Source: Hydrotalea sandarakina
GTDB taxonomy: Bacteria; Bacteroidota; Bacteroidia; Chitinophagales; Chitinophagaceae
Assembly (NCBI RefSeq): GCF_003254115.1
Contig: NZ_QKZV01000006.1
Coordinates: forward strand, 164,570 to 228,569
DNA length: 64,000 bases
Reading direction: 5' to 3'
Part shown: one piece after another, positions 19,723-29,546 of the stretch
Layout: each line of letters starts with the position of its first letter
Position numbering within the stretch: position 1 is the stretch's first letter
Notes under the pieces: generated by a model
Databases searched by the model: none
Told to the model about the DNA's origin: nothing
The model's input: the letters and a program-made list of their open reading frames with translations, nothing else
Program-made: the position numbers and the translations under genes

Positions 19723-21612
19723 TTACATTTTTTCACTCAACTCCAACCAACGATTTTCCTTTTCGGACAGTAAATTGGTAATGGTAACTAATTGTTCACT
19801 CACTTCTTGAATGGTAGAAAAATCTAGATTACCCGCACTCAAGCGTTCGGCTAACTCATTTTTTTTAAGTTCTAAATCCGCAATTTCATTTTCTAACATT
19901 TCAAACTCTCGCTTCTCTTTGTAACTTAATTTCTTTTTTTCCGGAACGATTTGAGCGGTTTGTGTTTCTGACGCTATCTTTTTGTCGGCTGTCCGCTGTG
20001 GTGGTACTGTCTTTCTTTCCTGTTCTTTCAACCAAATTCTATATTGAGAATAATTACCGGGGAAGTCGCGTATAACACCATCGCCTTCAAAAACAAATAA
20101 ATGATCAACCAACCTATCCATAAAATAACGATCGTGACTTACAATGATTACACAACCTTGATATTCACTTAAAAATTGCTCAAGTACAGCTAGTGTTGGT
20201 AAATCTAAATCGTTAGTAGGTTCGTCTAGAATTAAGAAGTTAGGATTCTGAAATAATACCACCAGTAATTGCAAACGTTTTTTCTCTCCACCACTTAACG
20301 ATTGTAAATAGGTGTATTGTTTTTCAGGTGTAAACAAAAACATTTCCAAAAACTGTGCTGCACTGATTGACCCACCATTTGCCAAAGGAAAACTCTCTGC
20401 GAAGGTTTTCACATATTCAATTACCCGCATGTTTTCTTTGATTACCAAACCGGTTTGCGAATAATTGCCAAATTTTACGGTATCACCAATATTAATTTTC
20501 CCGCTATCTGCAGGTTCTAATTGTTGTAACACATTTAAAAAAGTGCTTTTACCAACACCGTTTTTACCCACAATACCAATACGCTCACCTTTTGAAAAAG
20601 TATAATCAAACCCTTTTAAAACAGTTAAGTTTCCAAAGCGCTTATACACTTTTTTCATTTCTACAATCTTCCCTCCCAGCCTACTCATTTTCACTTGCAA
20701 CTGAACTTGTGCATCTTCAATTTTTTGTTTGGCTTTTGCTTCAATATCATAAAAATTGTCTTGCCTGCTTTTACTTTTTGTGGTGCGAGCCTTGGGTTGT
20801 TTCCGCATCCATTCCAACTCTTTTCGGTATTGATTTTTGGCTTTATCAATACTAGCCTGTTCACTTTCAATACGTGCAGCTTTTTTTTCTAAATAGTTTT
20901 CATAATCACCTTTGTACACATACATATTTTCGCGTTCCAGTTCCCAAATTTCATTGGTAACAGCGTCTAAAAAATACCTGTCGTGTGTAACCAAAAGTAA
21001 AGTAACATTTTGCTGACTTAAATAATTTTCCAGCCATTCAACCATTTCAACATCCAAATGGTTGGTGGGTTCATCTAATATAAGTAAGGTATGTTGATGA
21101 TGAAAGCCAATATCAATTAAAGTTTTAGCTAAAGCAATGCGTTTTCTTTGTCCACCACTTAATACACTAACGGGTTGTTGCAAATGGTGAATATTCAATT
21201 TTGAAAGAATTTGTTTCACTTTTACTTCAAAATCCCAGGCATGTAAAAGTTCCATTTGTTCATATAGTTCAGCCATTGCAGTGCCATCCTCTCTATCTGC
21301 AGCAGCTTCATAAGCTTTTATTAAGCGTATGGTAGGATTGTTAGAAGTAAATATATTTTCTAATACGGTTAATTCTTCTTGAAAAACAGGTTCCTGATCT
21401 AACAAAACAACGGTAATATCTTTATGTATAAAAACAGTACCGGAATCGGGTGTTTCCTTCCCGCTAAGAATACGAAGTAAAGTTGATTTACCAACCCCAT
21501 TACGGGCAATTAGGGCAATTTTATCACCTTCGTTAATGTGAAAAGTAATATTCTTAAACAAAGGATTTACACCAAAACTCTTCGAAAGACCCTCTACAGT
21601 AACATAATGCAT
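19723..21612 (-). CDS. ABC-F family ATPase (Uup-like)
   Basis: The 629-residue protein has two ABC cassettes and no membrane domain. Walker A motifs are at about 36-43 (ARNGVGKS) and 349-356 (GKNGVGKS). Signatures LSGGQ (151) and LSGGE (439) and Walker B regions LLILDEP (176) and LILDEP are intact. A linker (240-310) rich in charged residues and a C-terminal coiled coil (about 560-629) match the Uup branch. ABC-F proteins act on ribosomes or DNA intermediates. Housekeeping rather than resistance is likely. Confidence 0.93.
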   Translation of the reverse strand: MHYVTVEGLSKSFGVNPLFKNITFHINEGDKIALIARNGVGKSTLLRILSGKETPDSGTVFIHKDITVVLLDQEPVFQEELTVLENIFTSNNPTIRLIKAYEAAADREDGTAMAELYEQMELLHAWDFEVKVKQILSKLNIHHLQQPVSVLSGGQRKRIALAKTLIDIGFHHQHTLLILDEPTNHLDVEMVEWLENYLSQQNVTLLLVTHDRYFLDAVTNEIWELERENMYVYKGDYENYLEKKAARIESEQASIDKAKNQYRKELEWMRKQPKARTTKSKSRQDNFYDIEAKAKQKIEDAQVQLQVKMSRLGGKIVEMKKVYKRFGNLTVLKGFDYTFSKGERIGIVGKNGVGKSTFLNVLQQLEPADSGKINIGDTVKFGNYSQTGLVIKENMRVIEYVKTFAESFPLANGGSISAAQFLEMFLFTPEKQYTYLQSLSGGEKKRLQLLVVLFQNPNFLILDEPTNDLDLPTLAVLEQFLSEYQGCVIIVSHDRYFMDRLVDHLFVFEGDGVIRDFPGNYSQYRIWLKEQERKTVPPQRTADKKIASETQTAQIVPEKKKLSYKEKREFEMLENEIADLELKKNELAERLSAGNLDFSTIQEVSEQLVTITNLLSEKENRWLELSEKM

Positions 21613-21713
21613 GCTGCAAATATAAACAGAATAGAAACGTTCATTTCATCTGCTTTATTCCAAGTAAATGAAATGGACCTTTCCATAAAAAAAAGTATTT
21701 AATTTTAACTGTT

Positions 21714-21721
21714 TATTTTTG
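21714..21721 (+). promoter_or_regulatory. Putative -7 promoter box (TATTTTTG)
   Basis: An exact TAnnTTTG match lies 45 bp before the membrane-protein gene at 21767, in the divergent region with the ABC-F gene. Confidence 0.35.
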
Positions 21722-21766
21722 TCTTCATCAATGCAACAGAAAATTTGAAATTGACTGATTAATAAT

Positions 21767-23320
21767 TTGCTTTTGAAAAAACTACTTCCTTTATTTAGGC
21801 AACTAGATAGCATTATTGCTGCAATATTGGGTTTTTATTTTGTGCAGGCTTTAACCCGACATGGCGGAATTGGCGTTTCACCGGATTCAATCATGTACAC
21901 TAGTGTTGCCAGGAATTTAACGCAAGGCAATGGTTTTTTGCAGTTTGATGCTAAACCACTTACTATGTTTCCGGTTGCCTTCCCTTATTTCTTGCATATT
22001 ATTATGTTAATAAGCGGGAAAGACATTATTCCCATTGCTCCAATTGTTACCGGCTTTTTATTTGCTGCCACTATTTTATTAGCAGGATTTATTTTAGAAA
22101 AAGCCGTTCCGAAATATCGTATCATTAAAATTATTGCACTACTGCTTATTATTACAAACCCTGCATTGCTAGAGGTTTTTAGTATGCTTTGGTCGGAAAC
22201 ATTGTTTATTTTTTTAATTACACTTTTCAGTGCTTTTCAAGTTTTATATTTAAAAAACAATACGTTTACACTGTTATTTATCAGTGCTATCATTGCCGGC
22301 ATTGCAGCTATAACTCGTTATGCAGGTATTACTGTTATTGCATCAGGATGTTTTATTACTTTTTTCGCCATTCCCCAAAACTGGAAAGTAAAATGGATAC
22401 ATACCTTATTGTTTGGATGTATTAGCAGCAGTTTTTTAATTATTAATTTATTGAGCAATTTTTTACAATCGGGTTATTTAACCGGCAAGCGATTACCTGC
22501 CGATACCAGTTTATTAGATAATTTACAATTGTATGGCAGCGTTATTACCGGTTGGATTGGGAATGATGCTCCGCCATTATGGCTGGCATTATTAATGGGC
22601 CTTTTGCTGATAGTAGCGTCAGTAATTTTTTTGCTGTTAAATGTTTTTTCAAAGAATAAGTCTCCCAATACTATTGTCTCCATTACGGCTGCCAGTTTCT
22701 TAAGCATTTACGTTTTGTTCATTCTGGTGTCTTCTACGCTATCGAATTATGACGATATTAATAATCGTTTATTATCGCCGGTAGTTATTGCATTTTTTAC
22801 ACTATTAAGCATTATTGCAGCCAAAGTTTTAGAAAACAAATCTGCTCAGTTCCATTTAAACATTGCCCTATTTTTCATACTATCGTTATTAGCACTAACA
22901 GGAAATTTAACTAGCGACAAAACTTCATTACAAAATAACCAGGATGCAGGTATTGGTGGATATGCCGAAGATTACTGGAAAGCCTCAGAAATATTGCATT
23001 TTTTAAAAACAAGTACATTTGCCGACACATCTAAGATTCCCATTTACAGTAATGATAATGCAGCTATTTATTATTTCACCGGCAAACATGCCAAAACACT
23101 GCCCGAACTTACACATGAAAGAGAATTAGATGTATTTGTTCAATCGCCGGCCATTTATGTTATTTGGTTAAACAGTGGTGCCAATCCCGATTTAATTGAA
23201 GACAAAGAATTGAAAACAATAAAAAATTGTAAGCCGGTATTTACATTTGCAGATGGCATTATTTATAAATGCACTCCCATTCAACCGCCTATTTTAGAAA
23301 ATCAAGATACTTTAAAATAA
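21767..23320 (+). CDS. Polytopic membrane protein, GT-C/PMT-like glycosyltransferase candidate
   Basis: The 517-residue protein has about ten hydrophobic helices and a soluble C-terminal domain (about 400-517). The first periplasmic loop holds GVSPDSIMYTSVARNLTQGNGF. This resembles the acidic first-loop motif and following 'A..l..G.G' pattern of GT39/ArnT-like lipid-linked sugar transferases. Residues 140-200 show the helical W-SE-T-LF pattern of that group. The start codon appears to be TTG (21767 or 21773), as no ATG is near. The downstream gene begins 1 bp after its stop. Function is inferred from topology only. Confidence 0.6.
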   Translation: MLLKKLLPLFRQLDSIIAAILGFYFVQALTRHGGIGVSPDSIMYTSVARNLTQGNGFLQFDAKPLTMFPVAFPYFLHIIMLISGKDIIPIAPIVTGFLFAATILLAGFILEKAVPKYRIIKIIALLLIITNPALLEVFSMLWSETLFIFLITLFSAFQVLYLKNNTFTLLFISAIIAGIAAITRYAGITVIASGCFITFFAIPQNWKVKWIHTLLFGCISSSFLIINLLSNFLQSGYLTGKRLPADTSLLDNLQLYGSVITGWIGNDAPPLWLALLMGLLLIVASVIFLLLNVFSKNKSPNTIVSITAASFLSIYVLFILVSSTLSNYDDINNRLLSPVVIAFFTLLSIIAAKVLENKSAQFHLNIALFFILSLLALTGNLTSDKTSLQNNQDAGIGGYAEDYWKASEILHFLKTSTFADTSKIPIYSNDNAAIYYFTGKHAKTLPELTHERELDVFVQSPAIYVIWLNSGANPDLIEDKELKTIKNCKPVFTFADGIIYKCTPIQPPILENQDTLK

Positions 23321-23321
23321 T

Positions 23322-23798
23322 ATGTCAGAAAATTTTATAAAAGCTACCGGAAATAAACAACAGCAATACAATAACTTATTGCCACAAATTGCAGGAATAG
23401 TAGAAGGTGAAACTGATTTAATTGCCAATTTAGCCAATATTACCGCCATGTTAAAAGAACAATTTAACTGGTTGTGGGTAGGCTTTTATTGGGTTAAAGA
23501 AAATATGTTGGTATTAGGCCCGTTCCAGGGCCCCATAGCTTGTACACGCATTCAAAAAGGAAAAGGCGTATGTGGCACAGCCTGGCAACAAGCCAATACC
23601 GTTATTGTACCCGATGTAAATGCTTTCCCCGGGCATATTGCCTGCAGCAGCCTTTCTCAATCCGAAATCGTCGTACCCATTATTCACAAAGGTGAAGTGG
23701 TTGGTGTTTTAGATGTAGATGCCGATACTGTCAACCAGTTTGACGAAACTGATAAACTGTACTTAGAACAAATTGTACAGCTCATCCCTTTACCATAA
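23322..23798 (+). CDS. GAF-domain free methionine-(R)-sulfoxide reductase (fRMsr)
   Basis: The 158-residue single GAF domain has the three cysteines of the fRMsr family: GPIACTRI, GVCGTAW and HIACSS. These motifs surround the pocket that reduces free Met-R-sulfoxide with thioredoxin. WLWVGFYWV near residue 48 and EIVVPI.KGEVVGVLDVDAD complete the match to the YebR/Gaf family. Translation is probably coupled to the upstream membrane protein (1-bp gap). The next gene is convergent, 6 bp away. Confidence 0.9.
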   Translation: MSENFIKATGNKQQQYNNLLPQIAGIVEGETDLIANLANITAMLKEQFNWLWVGFYWVKENMLVLGPFQGPIACTRIQKGKGVCGTAWQQANTVIVPDVNAFPGHIACSSLSQSEIVVPIIHKGEVVGVLDVDADTVNQFDETDKLYLEQIVQLIPLP

Positions 23799-23804
23799 AA
23801 ATAC

Positions 23805-25340
23805 TTAATCTTCTATTTGAATATTTTTACAGCCATTGGTTTCATAAACAGGCTGCTTGGCAATAATATGTACATTTTTCAAATACAAATTGGCTGCATT
23901 TTCACAACTAAAACCCGTTTTTGAACCAATAACCATATTTTGAAAGTGCAGATCTTGAATGAAAGCATTGGGCATGCCTCTTATACTAACTGCTTTTGCT
24001 GCACCATTACAATAAATGTTGTTAAAATAGAAATTAGAAAAATTGGGGATCTTATCTGATGCCTCCTGGCTAAGCGTTGACTTTTCCTTACCGGCAGGCA
24101 TATCTTCATAATATGTATCAAAACCTATTGCTTCATTCACTATGTTGGCCATATAAATATTTTGTACATAAATATTTTTTACCAAACCTCCTCGCCCTGC
24201 ATTACTTTTTACACGAATACCCATATCAGTGCCAATAAAACTGCAATTATTTACCCAAACATTTTGCATACCGCCATCTGTGTTACTTCCAATTACAAAA
24301 CCACCATGTGCATGATAAACAATGCAGTCGGCAATAATTACATTCGCTAATTCAGGCACACCGGGCGATTTTTCACCACTCGACTTCATGCAAATACCAT
24401 CATCGCCGGCAGTTACGGTACACTTATAAATCAAAACATTCTTACACGAGCTTATATCAATGCCATCACCATTTTGTGCCCAATATTCATTATTCACTTG
24501 TACGTTTCTAATCACCAAATTGGTACAATGTTGCGGGTTCATAACAAAATTGGGCGAATTTTTAAAAGTTGGCCCATCTAATAATATCTTATCACAGTCA
24601 ACAAATACAACCATTTTAGGTCTTAAAAAATCGCGGGCAGGTAAAAAATCGTCGGGCGATAAAACTGATTTGTTTTTTAAAAGCTGCAAATATTTTTCAC
24701 CATTTAATGCCGCTTGGGATGGCCACCATATTTGTCCATTTTTGCTTAAAGCTCCCCCTCTTGACAAAAACTCATTCCATTGAATTTCTGATACCTTCGA
24801 TTTTTTTACCGGACGCCAAGCCTCACCTGAACCATCAAAAATGCCGCCACCGGTAATAGATACATTGGTTAGTTTATAACCGTAAATGGGAGGATGTACA
24901 ATAAAGTTTTTGGTTGTATTTTTTGATGCAGGAATAATGGGGTATGCACTTCTATCAGGGGTAAACAAAACAATCGCACCGGTTGCAACATGTAAATTAA
25001 TATTACTTTTTAAGGCTATAGGTCCTGTTAACCACAAACCCGGTGGCACTAAAACTGTTCCACCACCCGCTTTATTGCATGCTTCTATGGCTGCCTGAAA
25101 AGCCGCTGTATTCAATGCCTGCCCATTGCCTATTGCACCAAAGTTCATTATATTAAAGACTTGCGTTGGTATGTTTGGCAATTGCACCTCGGGCATGGCA
25201 AATGGGGTTTGTTTGCAGTATGCAGCTATTGTGGTATCCTGCGCCCTCAACTGTTGAAAATTAATACAAGTTATTATTAAACCGAGTAGAATCCATTTTT
25301 GCACTTGAATAATTTTGTGTGTTTTTATTGCTGTATTCAT
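23805..25340 (-). CDS. Glycoside hydrolase family 28 (polygalacturonase-like), secreted
   Basis: The 511-residue protein has a signal anchor/peptide (about 12-34) and a right-handed beta-helix. GH28 catalytic motifs are visible: NGDGIDISSC (first Asp), TAGDDGICMKS (paired Asp), HGGFVIGSNTDGG (His) and GIRVKSNAGRGG (Arg/Lys). The start of the fold is IMNFGAIGNGQALNTAAFQAAIEACNKAGGGTV. It hydrolyses alpha-galacturonic linkages of pectin or related glycans. No SusC/D pair or other CAZyme is nearby, so it is an isolated enzyme here. Confidence 0.93.
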   Translation of the reverse strand: MNTAIKTHKIIQVQKWILLGLIITCINFQQLRAQDTTIAAYCKQTPFAMPEVQLPNIPTQVFNIMNFGAIGNGQALNTAAFQAAIEACNKAGGGTVLVPPGLWLTGPIALKSNINLHVATGAIVLFTPDRSAYPIIPASKNTTKNFIVHPPIYGYKLTNVSITGGGIFDGSGEAWRPVKKSKVSEIQWNEFLSRGGALSKNGQIWWPSQAALNGEKYLQLLKNKSVLSPDDFLPARDFLRPKMVVFVDCDKILLDGPTFKNSPNFVMNPQHCTNLVIRNVQVNNEYWAQNGDGIDISSCKNVLIYKCTVTAGDDGICMKSSGEKSPGVPELANVIIADCIVYHAHGGFVIGSNTDGGMQNVWVNNCSFIGTDMGIRVKSNAGRGGLVKNIYVQNIYMANIVNEAIGFDTYYEDMPAGKEKSTLSQEASDKIPNFSNFYFNNIYCNGAAKAVSIRGMPNAFIQDLHFQNMVIGSKTGFSCENAANLYLKNVHIIAKQPVYETNGCKNIQIED

Positions 25341-25570
25341 AGAATCAAATAAAAGTTATTTAACATGATTAGGTATTCAAAACTATTGTGCATTAAAAAA
25401 ACAACATAATATTTCTACGGAAACGTTCCCGAACCATTACAGTTTGACCAATATGTTATGCTGAAGTTGGTAAATTTGCCAAAGTTTTGAACTATTGCAC
25501 GCAAAATATAGTTATGAATAGGCTGTTTTGCTAAATCAATCAAATTATTAAAAATTATTAACAAAGGTTC

Positions 25571-26800
25571 ATGAAGCAGTTTAATGTACCGCATTTTTAC
25601 AGAAGCAATCTTATTAGCACCATAAAAAACTTTAGAAAAAAAGCTGATAAACTAAAAAAGGACTTTTCACCAACTTTACTTGATTTTGGCCCCTTACAAA
25701 TTTATTTGGCCAGACATTTTGGGTTTTGTTATGGTGTTGAAAATGCCATTGAAATTGCCTTTGAAACCATTGCAGCCAATAGCGGCAAACGCATTTTTTT
25801 GTTAAGTGAAATGATTCATAACCCACAGGTAAATGAAGATTTAAAGGCAGCAGGTGTTGAATTTTTACAAGATAATTTAGGTAATCAACTTATTCCCTTT
25901 GAAACACTTACTCCCAACGATATTGTACTCATTCCTGCATTTGGCACTACTTTAGCCATTGAAAAAATATTGCATGAAAAAGGAATAGTTACCGAACATT
26001 ATAATACCACTTGCCCTTTTGTTGAAAAGGTTTGGAACAGAAGCGAACAGATTGCTGAAAAAGGCTATACCATAGTAATACATGGGAAACCTAAACATGA
26101 GGAAACAAGAGCCACCTTTTCACATGCAGCTGCCCATACCGCCACTGTAATTGTAAATGATATGGCTGAAGCTGTTTTACTGGGTGAATTCATTACCGGA
26201 CAAAAACCACCTGAAACTTTTTATGAAACATTTAAAGGGCAATATTCAGAGGGCTTTGATGTTAGCAAACATTTGCAAAAAATTGGTGTAGTGAATCAAA
26301 CTACTCAATTAGCAACCGATACACAAGCTATAGCTGATTATCTAAAGCAAGTAATGGTGAAGCACTATCAACTAACAGAAAATAATATTGGTGAAAGATT
26401 TGCCGATACCCGCGATACCTTATGTTATGCCACTAATGATAATCAAACTGCTGTTACCGGCATGCTAAATACACCGGCTGATGTAGCAATAGTAATTGGT
26501 GGTTACAAAAGCAGCAACACTTCTCATTTGGTGGAATTGTGCGAAAAACGGTTACCAACTTATTTTATAGGTGGAGCAGATAAAATTATAAATGAAAACA
26601 CCATCATTCATTGCAACTGGGAAACAAAAGAAATTCAAACTATCTCTAATTTCTTGCCTAATAAGAACCCTTTAAAAATACTTGTTACCAGTGGGGCGAG
26701 TTGCCCGGATAGTATAGTGGAAGCAGTTATTACTAAGTTACATGGCTTCTTCCCTGAAGCTGCAACTATGGAAGCAATAATGCAACAATTTCAATCATAA
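25571..26800 (+). CDS. ispH: 4-hydroxy-3-methylbut-2-enyl diphosphate reductase
   Basis: The last enzyme of the MEP isoprenoid pathway, an iron-sulfur reductase. The three cluster cysteines are Cys53 (GFCYGVENAIEIA), that in TTCPFVEKVW, and that in TSGASCPDSIVE. Other marks are EMIHNPQVNEDL and GGYKSSNTSHLVELC. At 409 residues it is the long type found in Bacteroidota and cyanobacteria, with an N-terminal extension of about 40 residues and a large insert, not the ~315-residue E. coli type. It is monocistronic with a strong terminator. Confidence 0.96.
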   Translation: MKQFNVPHFYRSNLISTIKNFRKKADKLKKDFSPTLLDFGPLQIYLARHFGFCYGVENAIEIAFETIAANSGKRIFLLSEMIHNPQVNEDLKAAGVEFLQDNLGNQLIPFETLTPNDIVLIPAFGTTLAIEKILHEKGIVTEHYNTTCPFVEKVWNRSEQIAEKGYTIVIHGKPKHEETRATFSHAAAHTATVIVNDMAEAVLLGEFITGQKPPETFYETFKGQYSEGFDVSKHLQKIGVVNQTTQLATDTQAIADYLKQVMVKHYQLTENNIGERFADTRDTLCYATNDNQTAVTGMLNTPADVAIVIGGYKSSNTSHLVELCEKRLPTYFIGGADKIINENTIIHCNWETKEIQTISNFLPNKNPLKILVTSGASCPDSIVEAVITKLHGFFPEAATMEAIMQQFQS

Positions 26801-26806
26801 AAAATA

Positions 26807-26845
26807 CAAACGCCCTTCTAAATCATTATTTAGAAGGGCGTTTTA
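26807..26845. terminator. Bidirectional hairpin terminator
   Basis: ACGCCCTTCTAAA (26810-26822) pairs with TTTAGAAGGGCGT (26829-26841), 13 bp perfect, between ispH and the small lipoprotein gene. Confidence 0.9.
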
Positions 26846-26865
26846 AATATTCAACAGAGAGAAAA

Positions 26866-27060
26866 CTACTTTTTCTTAGTAGTATCCATTGCTTTTTTAG
26901 CAGTATCCATTGACATTGGAGCCATGCTAGAATCTTTTTTAGTTGTATCCATTGCAGCAGGAGCAGTGGTTTGAGTAGAATCGGCTTTGGCCTCTTTGTT
27001 TTCGCCGCTGTTGCAAGCTACAAAACCTGCGATAGCTAAAAGAGCTAATAATTTTTTCAT
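26866..27060 (-). CDS. Small Lys/Met/Thr-rich lipoprotein
   Basis: The 64-residue protein has a clear SPII signal (MKKLLALLAIAGFVAC, Cys16). The mature part is made of short degenerate repeats (MDTTKKDSS, MDTAKKA, MDTTKKK). No domain is recognisable. It is abundant-lipoprotein-like and possibly a periplasmic spacer. The same composition is seen in the linker of the DUF4399 lipoprotein at 15338. It is preceded by an AT-rich gap and may be a separate transcript from der. Confidence 0.7.
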   Translation of the reverse strand: MKKLLALLAIAGFVACNSGENKEAKADSTQTTAPAAMDTTKKDSSMAPMSMDTAKKAMDTTKKK

Positions 27061-27146
27061 TGTACTTGTTTTTTAAAATTTTAAAATTTGCGCAAATATA
27101 AAGTTCGCACTGTAAATACACAAAATTTAACGATATTTTTTGTTAT

Positions 27147-28460
27147 TTATTTTTTCCGGAAAAAAATTCTAATAGGTACCCCCCTGAAGTTAAAATGCTT
27201 CCTTAGCTGATTTTCCAAGTAATTTTTATAGGGCATTTTAATATCATCGGGGAAATTCGTAAAAAATGCAAAAGAAGGAACTACAGTTGGTAACTGTGTT
27301 ACATATTTAATTTTTACGGCACGCCCCCTTACTACAGGTGCATGGTAAGCTTCAACAGCCTTTAACATTACATCGTTTAATTTAGATGTGCTTATTTTTT
27401 GCTGTTTATTTTCAAAAACCTCAATTCCTGTATCAAGCACTTTCAGCAAACGGGTTTTTTCTAAAGCCGAAATAAATAGAATGGGAACATCCGTAAAAGG
27501 AGCCATTTTTTCTTTCAATTTCTTTTCATAATCACGGGCAGTATTGGTATTTTTCTCCATTAAGTCCCATTTGTTTACTACCACCACTATGCCCTTACCT
27601 TTTCTTGTAGCTAAGCTAAATAAAGCAACATCTTGGGCATTCATTCCATTTTGAGCATCAATAAGTAATAAACATACATCAGCCTCATCCATGGCATTAA
27701 TAGCCCTTATAACGGAATAAAATTCAAGGTCGTCTTTCTCTGTATTTTTTTTGCGAATACCTGCCGTATCAATCAAAATACATTCTTTATTGAATAAATT
27801 ATAGTGGGTATGAATGGTATCGCGAGTGGTACCGGCCACATTGCTTACAATAGTTCTCTCCTGCCCCAGTAATGCATTTAGCAAAGATGATTTACCTACA
27901 TTCGGTTGCCCTATAATTGCCAGTTTAGGAATATGTTTTGTTTCTTTTGATTCTGTTTCCAATTCGTCGGGTATATTGGCTACCACCGCATCTAACAATT
28001 CGCCCGTGCCGGTACCACTTATGCTGCTTAAAGTATATATTTCGTCAAAACCAAGACTATAAAATTCTGTTGCCTCCAAAGCTCTTTGGCTATTGTCTAC
28101 TTTATTTACTGCCAAAAAAACCGGTTTTTTTGATACGCGAAGCAAATTGGCCATTGCATCATCCAAATCTGTAATTCCAACGGCAACATCTACCATAAAA
28201 ATAATAGCATCTGCTTCATCTATGGCTATTTTTACTTGCTTGCGTATTTCTTTTTCAAATATATCATCTGAATTATGTACAAAACCGCCGGTATCAACAA
28301 CGTTAAATGTTTTTCCTGCCCATTCAGCCATACCATACTGACGGTCGCGGGTAACGCCGCTTTCATCATCAACAATGGCTTTCCGTTGTTCAATTAACCG
28401 ATTAAACAAAGTACTTTTTCCCACATTTGGCCTTCCAACTATTGCTACTGTATAGCCCAT
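27147..28460 (-). CDS. der: Ribosome biogenesis GTPase Der (EngA)
   Basis: Essential double-GTPase for 50S assembly. The 437-residue protein has two G domains with GRPNVGKST (residues 8-16) and GQPNVGKSS (near 183). Both have DTGG/DTAG switch motifs, NKVD/NKWD specificity motifs, and a C-terminal KH-like domain starting near 350. It follows era by 26 bp on the same strand, so era-der form a GTPase operon. Confidence 0.97.
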   Translation of the reverse strand: MGYTVAIVGRPNVGKSTLFNRLIEQRKAIVDDESGVTRDRQYGMAEWAGKTFNVVDTGGFVHNSDDIFEKEIRKQVKIAIDEADAIIFMVDVAVGITDLDDAMANLLRVSKKPVFLAVNKVDNSQRALEATEFYSLGFDEIYTLSSISGTGTGELLDAVVANIPDELETESKETKHIPKLAIIGQPNVGKSSLLNALLGQERTIVSNVAGTTRDTIHTHYNLFNKECILIDTAGIRKKNTEKDDLEFYSVIRAINAMDEADVCLLLIDAQNGMNAQDVALFSLATRKGKGIVVVVNKWDLMEKNTNTARDYEKKLKEKMAPFTDVPILFISALEKTRLLKVLDTGIEVFENKQQKISTSKLNDVMLKAVEAYHAPVVRGRAVKIKYVTQLPTVVPSFAFFTNFPDDIKMPYKNYLENQLRKHFNFRGVPIRIFFRKK

Positions 28461-28486
28461 ATATCACGTTTTTCGGGGTGTAAAAA

Positions 28487-29359
28487 TTAATAATAACCAA
28501 ATTCTTTTAAATACAATTCATTATCACGCCATTTGGGGCGCACTTTTACAAATAATTCTAAAAAAACCTTCCTACCCAAAAATGCCTCAATATCCTTTCG
28601 TGCCAGGGTACCAATGGCTTTTATTTTGCTACCTTGGTGACCTATGATAATTGACTTTTGAGAATCTCTATTCACAATGATATCTGCCTGAATTTTAATC
28701 AATGTTTCTTTTTCCTTAAACTCATTTACCATTACCGCTACCTGGTAAGGAATTTCTTCTTCAAACAAAGTATATACCTTTTCTCTTATCAATTCGCCTA
28801 CAAAAAAACGAGTTGGCAAATCGCTTAATTCATCTTCCGGATAAAAAGGTTCGCCTTCGGGCAAATAATCTACTATCGCATCTAATAACTTAACAGTATT
28901 GGTTTGCTGCAATGCAGCAATGGCAATTACTTTTTGTGCATACTTTTTTTGCTCAAAAAAATGAACGGCATTTTGTAATACCTCGTTACTTACTTTATCA
29001 ATTTTGTTTAAAACAATAATAGTGGGCACTTTTAAATGAAGACTTTCAAACAAAGCATCATTTTCAGCCCAATCGTCAGCAACATCAACCAATAATAAAG
29101 CTACATCAGCATCTTCTAAAGCACTTTTCACAGCTGCCATCATTTTTTCATGCAGTTTATATTTTGCTTCAATTATGCCGGGCGTATCGGAGAAAACAAT
29201 TTGATATTCATTGGGTTTGTTTAAAAATCCTTTTATTCGATGCCGGGTAGTTTGCACCTTAGGTGAAACAATGGCCAATTTTTCGCCCAACAAAGCATTT
29301 AATAAAGTGCTTTTACCTGCATTGGGTTTTCCAAAAATGCCAACAAATCCCGCTTTCAT
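28487..29359 (-). CDS. era: GTPase Era
   Basis: The 16S-rRNA-binding GTPase for 30S maturation. The 290-residue protein has G1 GKPNAGKST (10-18), DTPGI, and NKID motifs. A C-terminal KH domain carries GHQGSKIKAIGTLARKDIEAFLGRKVFLELFVKV. Length is canonical. It precedes der in the same direction and lies downstream of the initiator tRNA gene, from which it is separated by a hairpin terminator. Confidence 0.97.
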   Translation of the reverse strand: MKAGFVGIFGKPNAGKSTLLNALLGEKLAIVSPKVQTTRHRIKGFLNKPNEYQIVFSDTPGIIEAKYKLHEKMMAAVKSALEDADVALLLVDVADDWAENDALFESLHLKVPTIIVLNKIDKVSNEVLQNAVHFFEQKKYAQKVIAIAALQQTNTVKLLDAIVDYLPEGEPFYPEDELSDLPTRFFVGELIREKVYTLFEEEIPYQVAVMVNEFKEKETLIKIQADIIVNRDSQKSIIIGHQGSKIKAIGTLARKDIEAFLGRKVFLELFVKVRPKWRDNELYLKEFGYY

Positions 29360-29383
29360 ATCAAATAGTATCGTTTTAAAACA

Positions 29384-29412
29384 GTAAAAGCCTCATGTGA
29401 TGAGGCTTTTGA
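29384..29412 (-). terminator. Hairpin terminator after tRNA-fMet
   Basis: AAAAGCCTCA (29386-29395) and TGAGGCTTTT (29401-29410) form a 10-bp stem just downstream of the tRNA 3' end on the minus strand. Confidence 0.75.
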
Positions 29413-29416
29413 AAAT

Positions 29417-29491
<75 letters not shown>

Positions 29492-29546
29492 ATTTAATTG
29501 AGTTGCAAAATTAAGGATAGCGAGGAGAACTTCCAAATCAAATTTA

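Noticed and set aside
24460..24783. 107-codon plus-strand frame within the GH28 gene
   Set aside because: Antisense shadow without start context or family features.
26866..27121. A second overlapping 60-codon frame (26939-27121) beside the small lipoprotein
   Set aside because: Different frame over the same signal-peptide codons; only the lipoprotein frame has an SPII signal.
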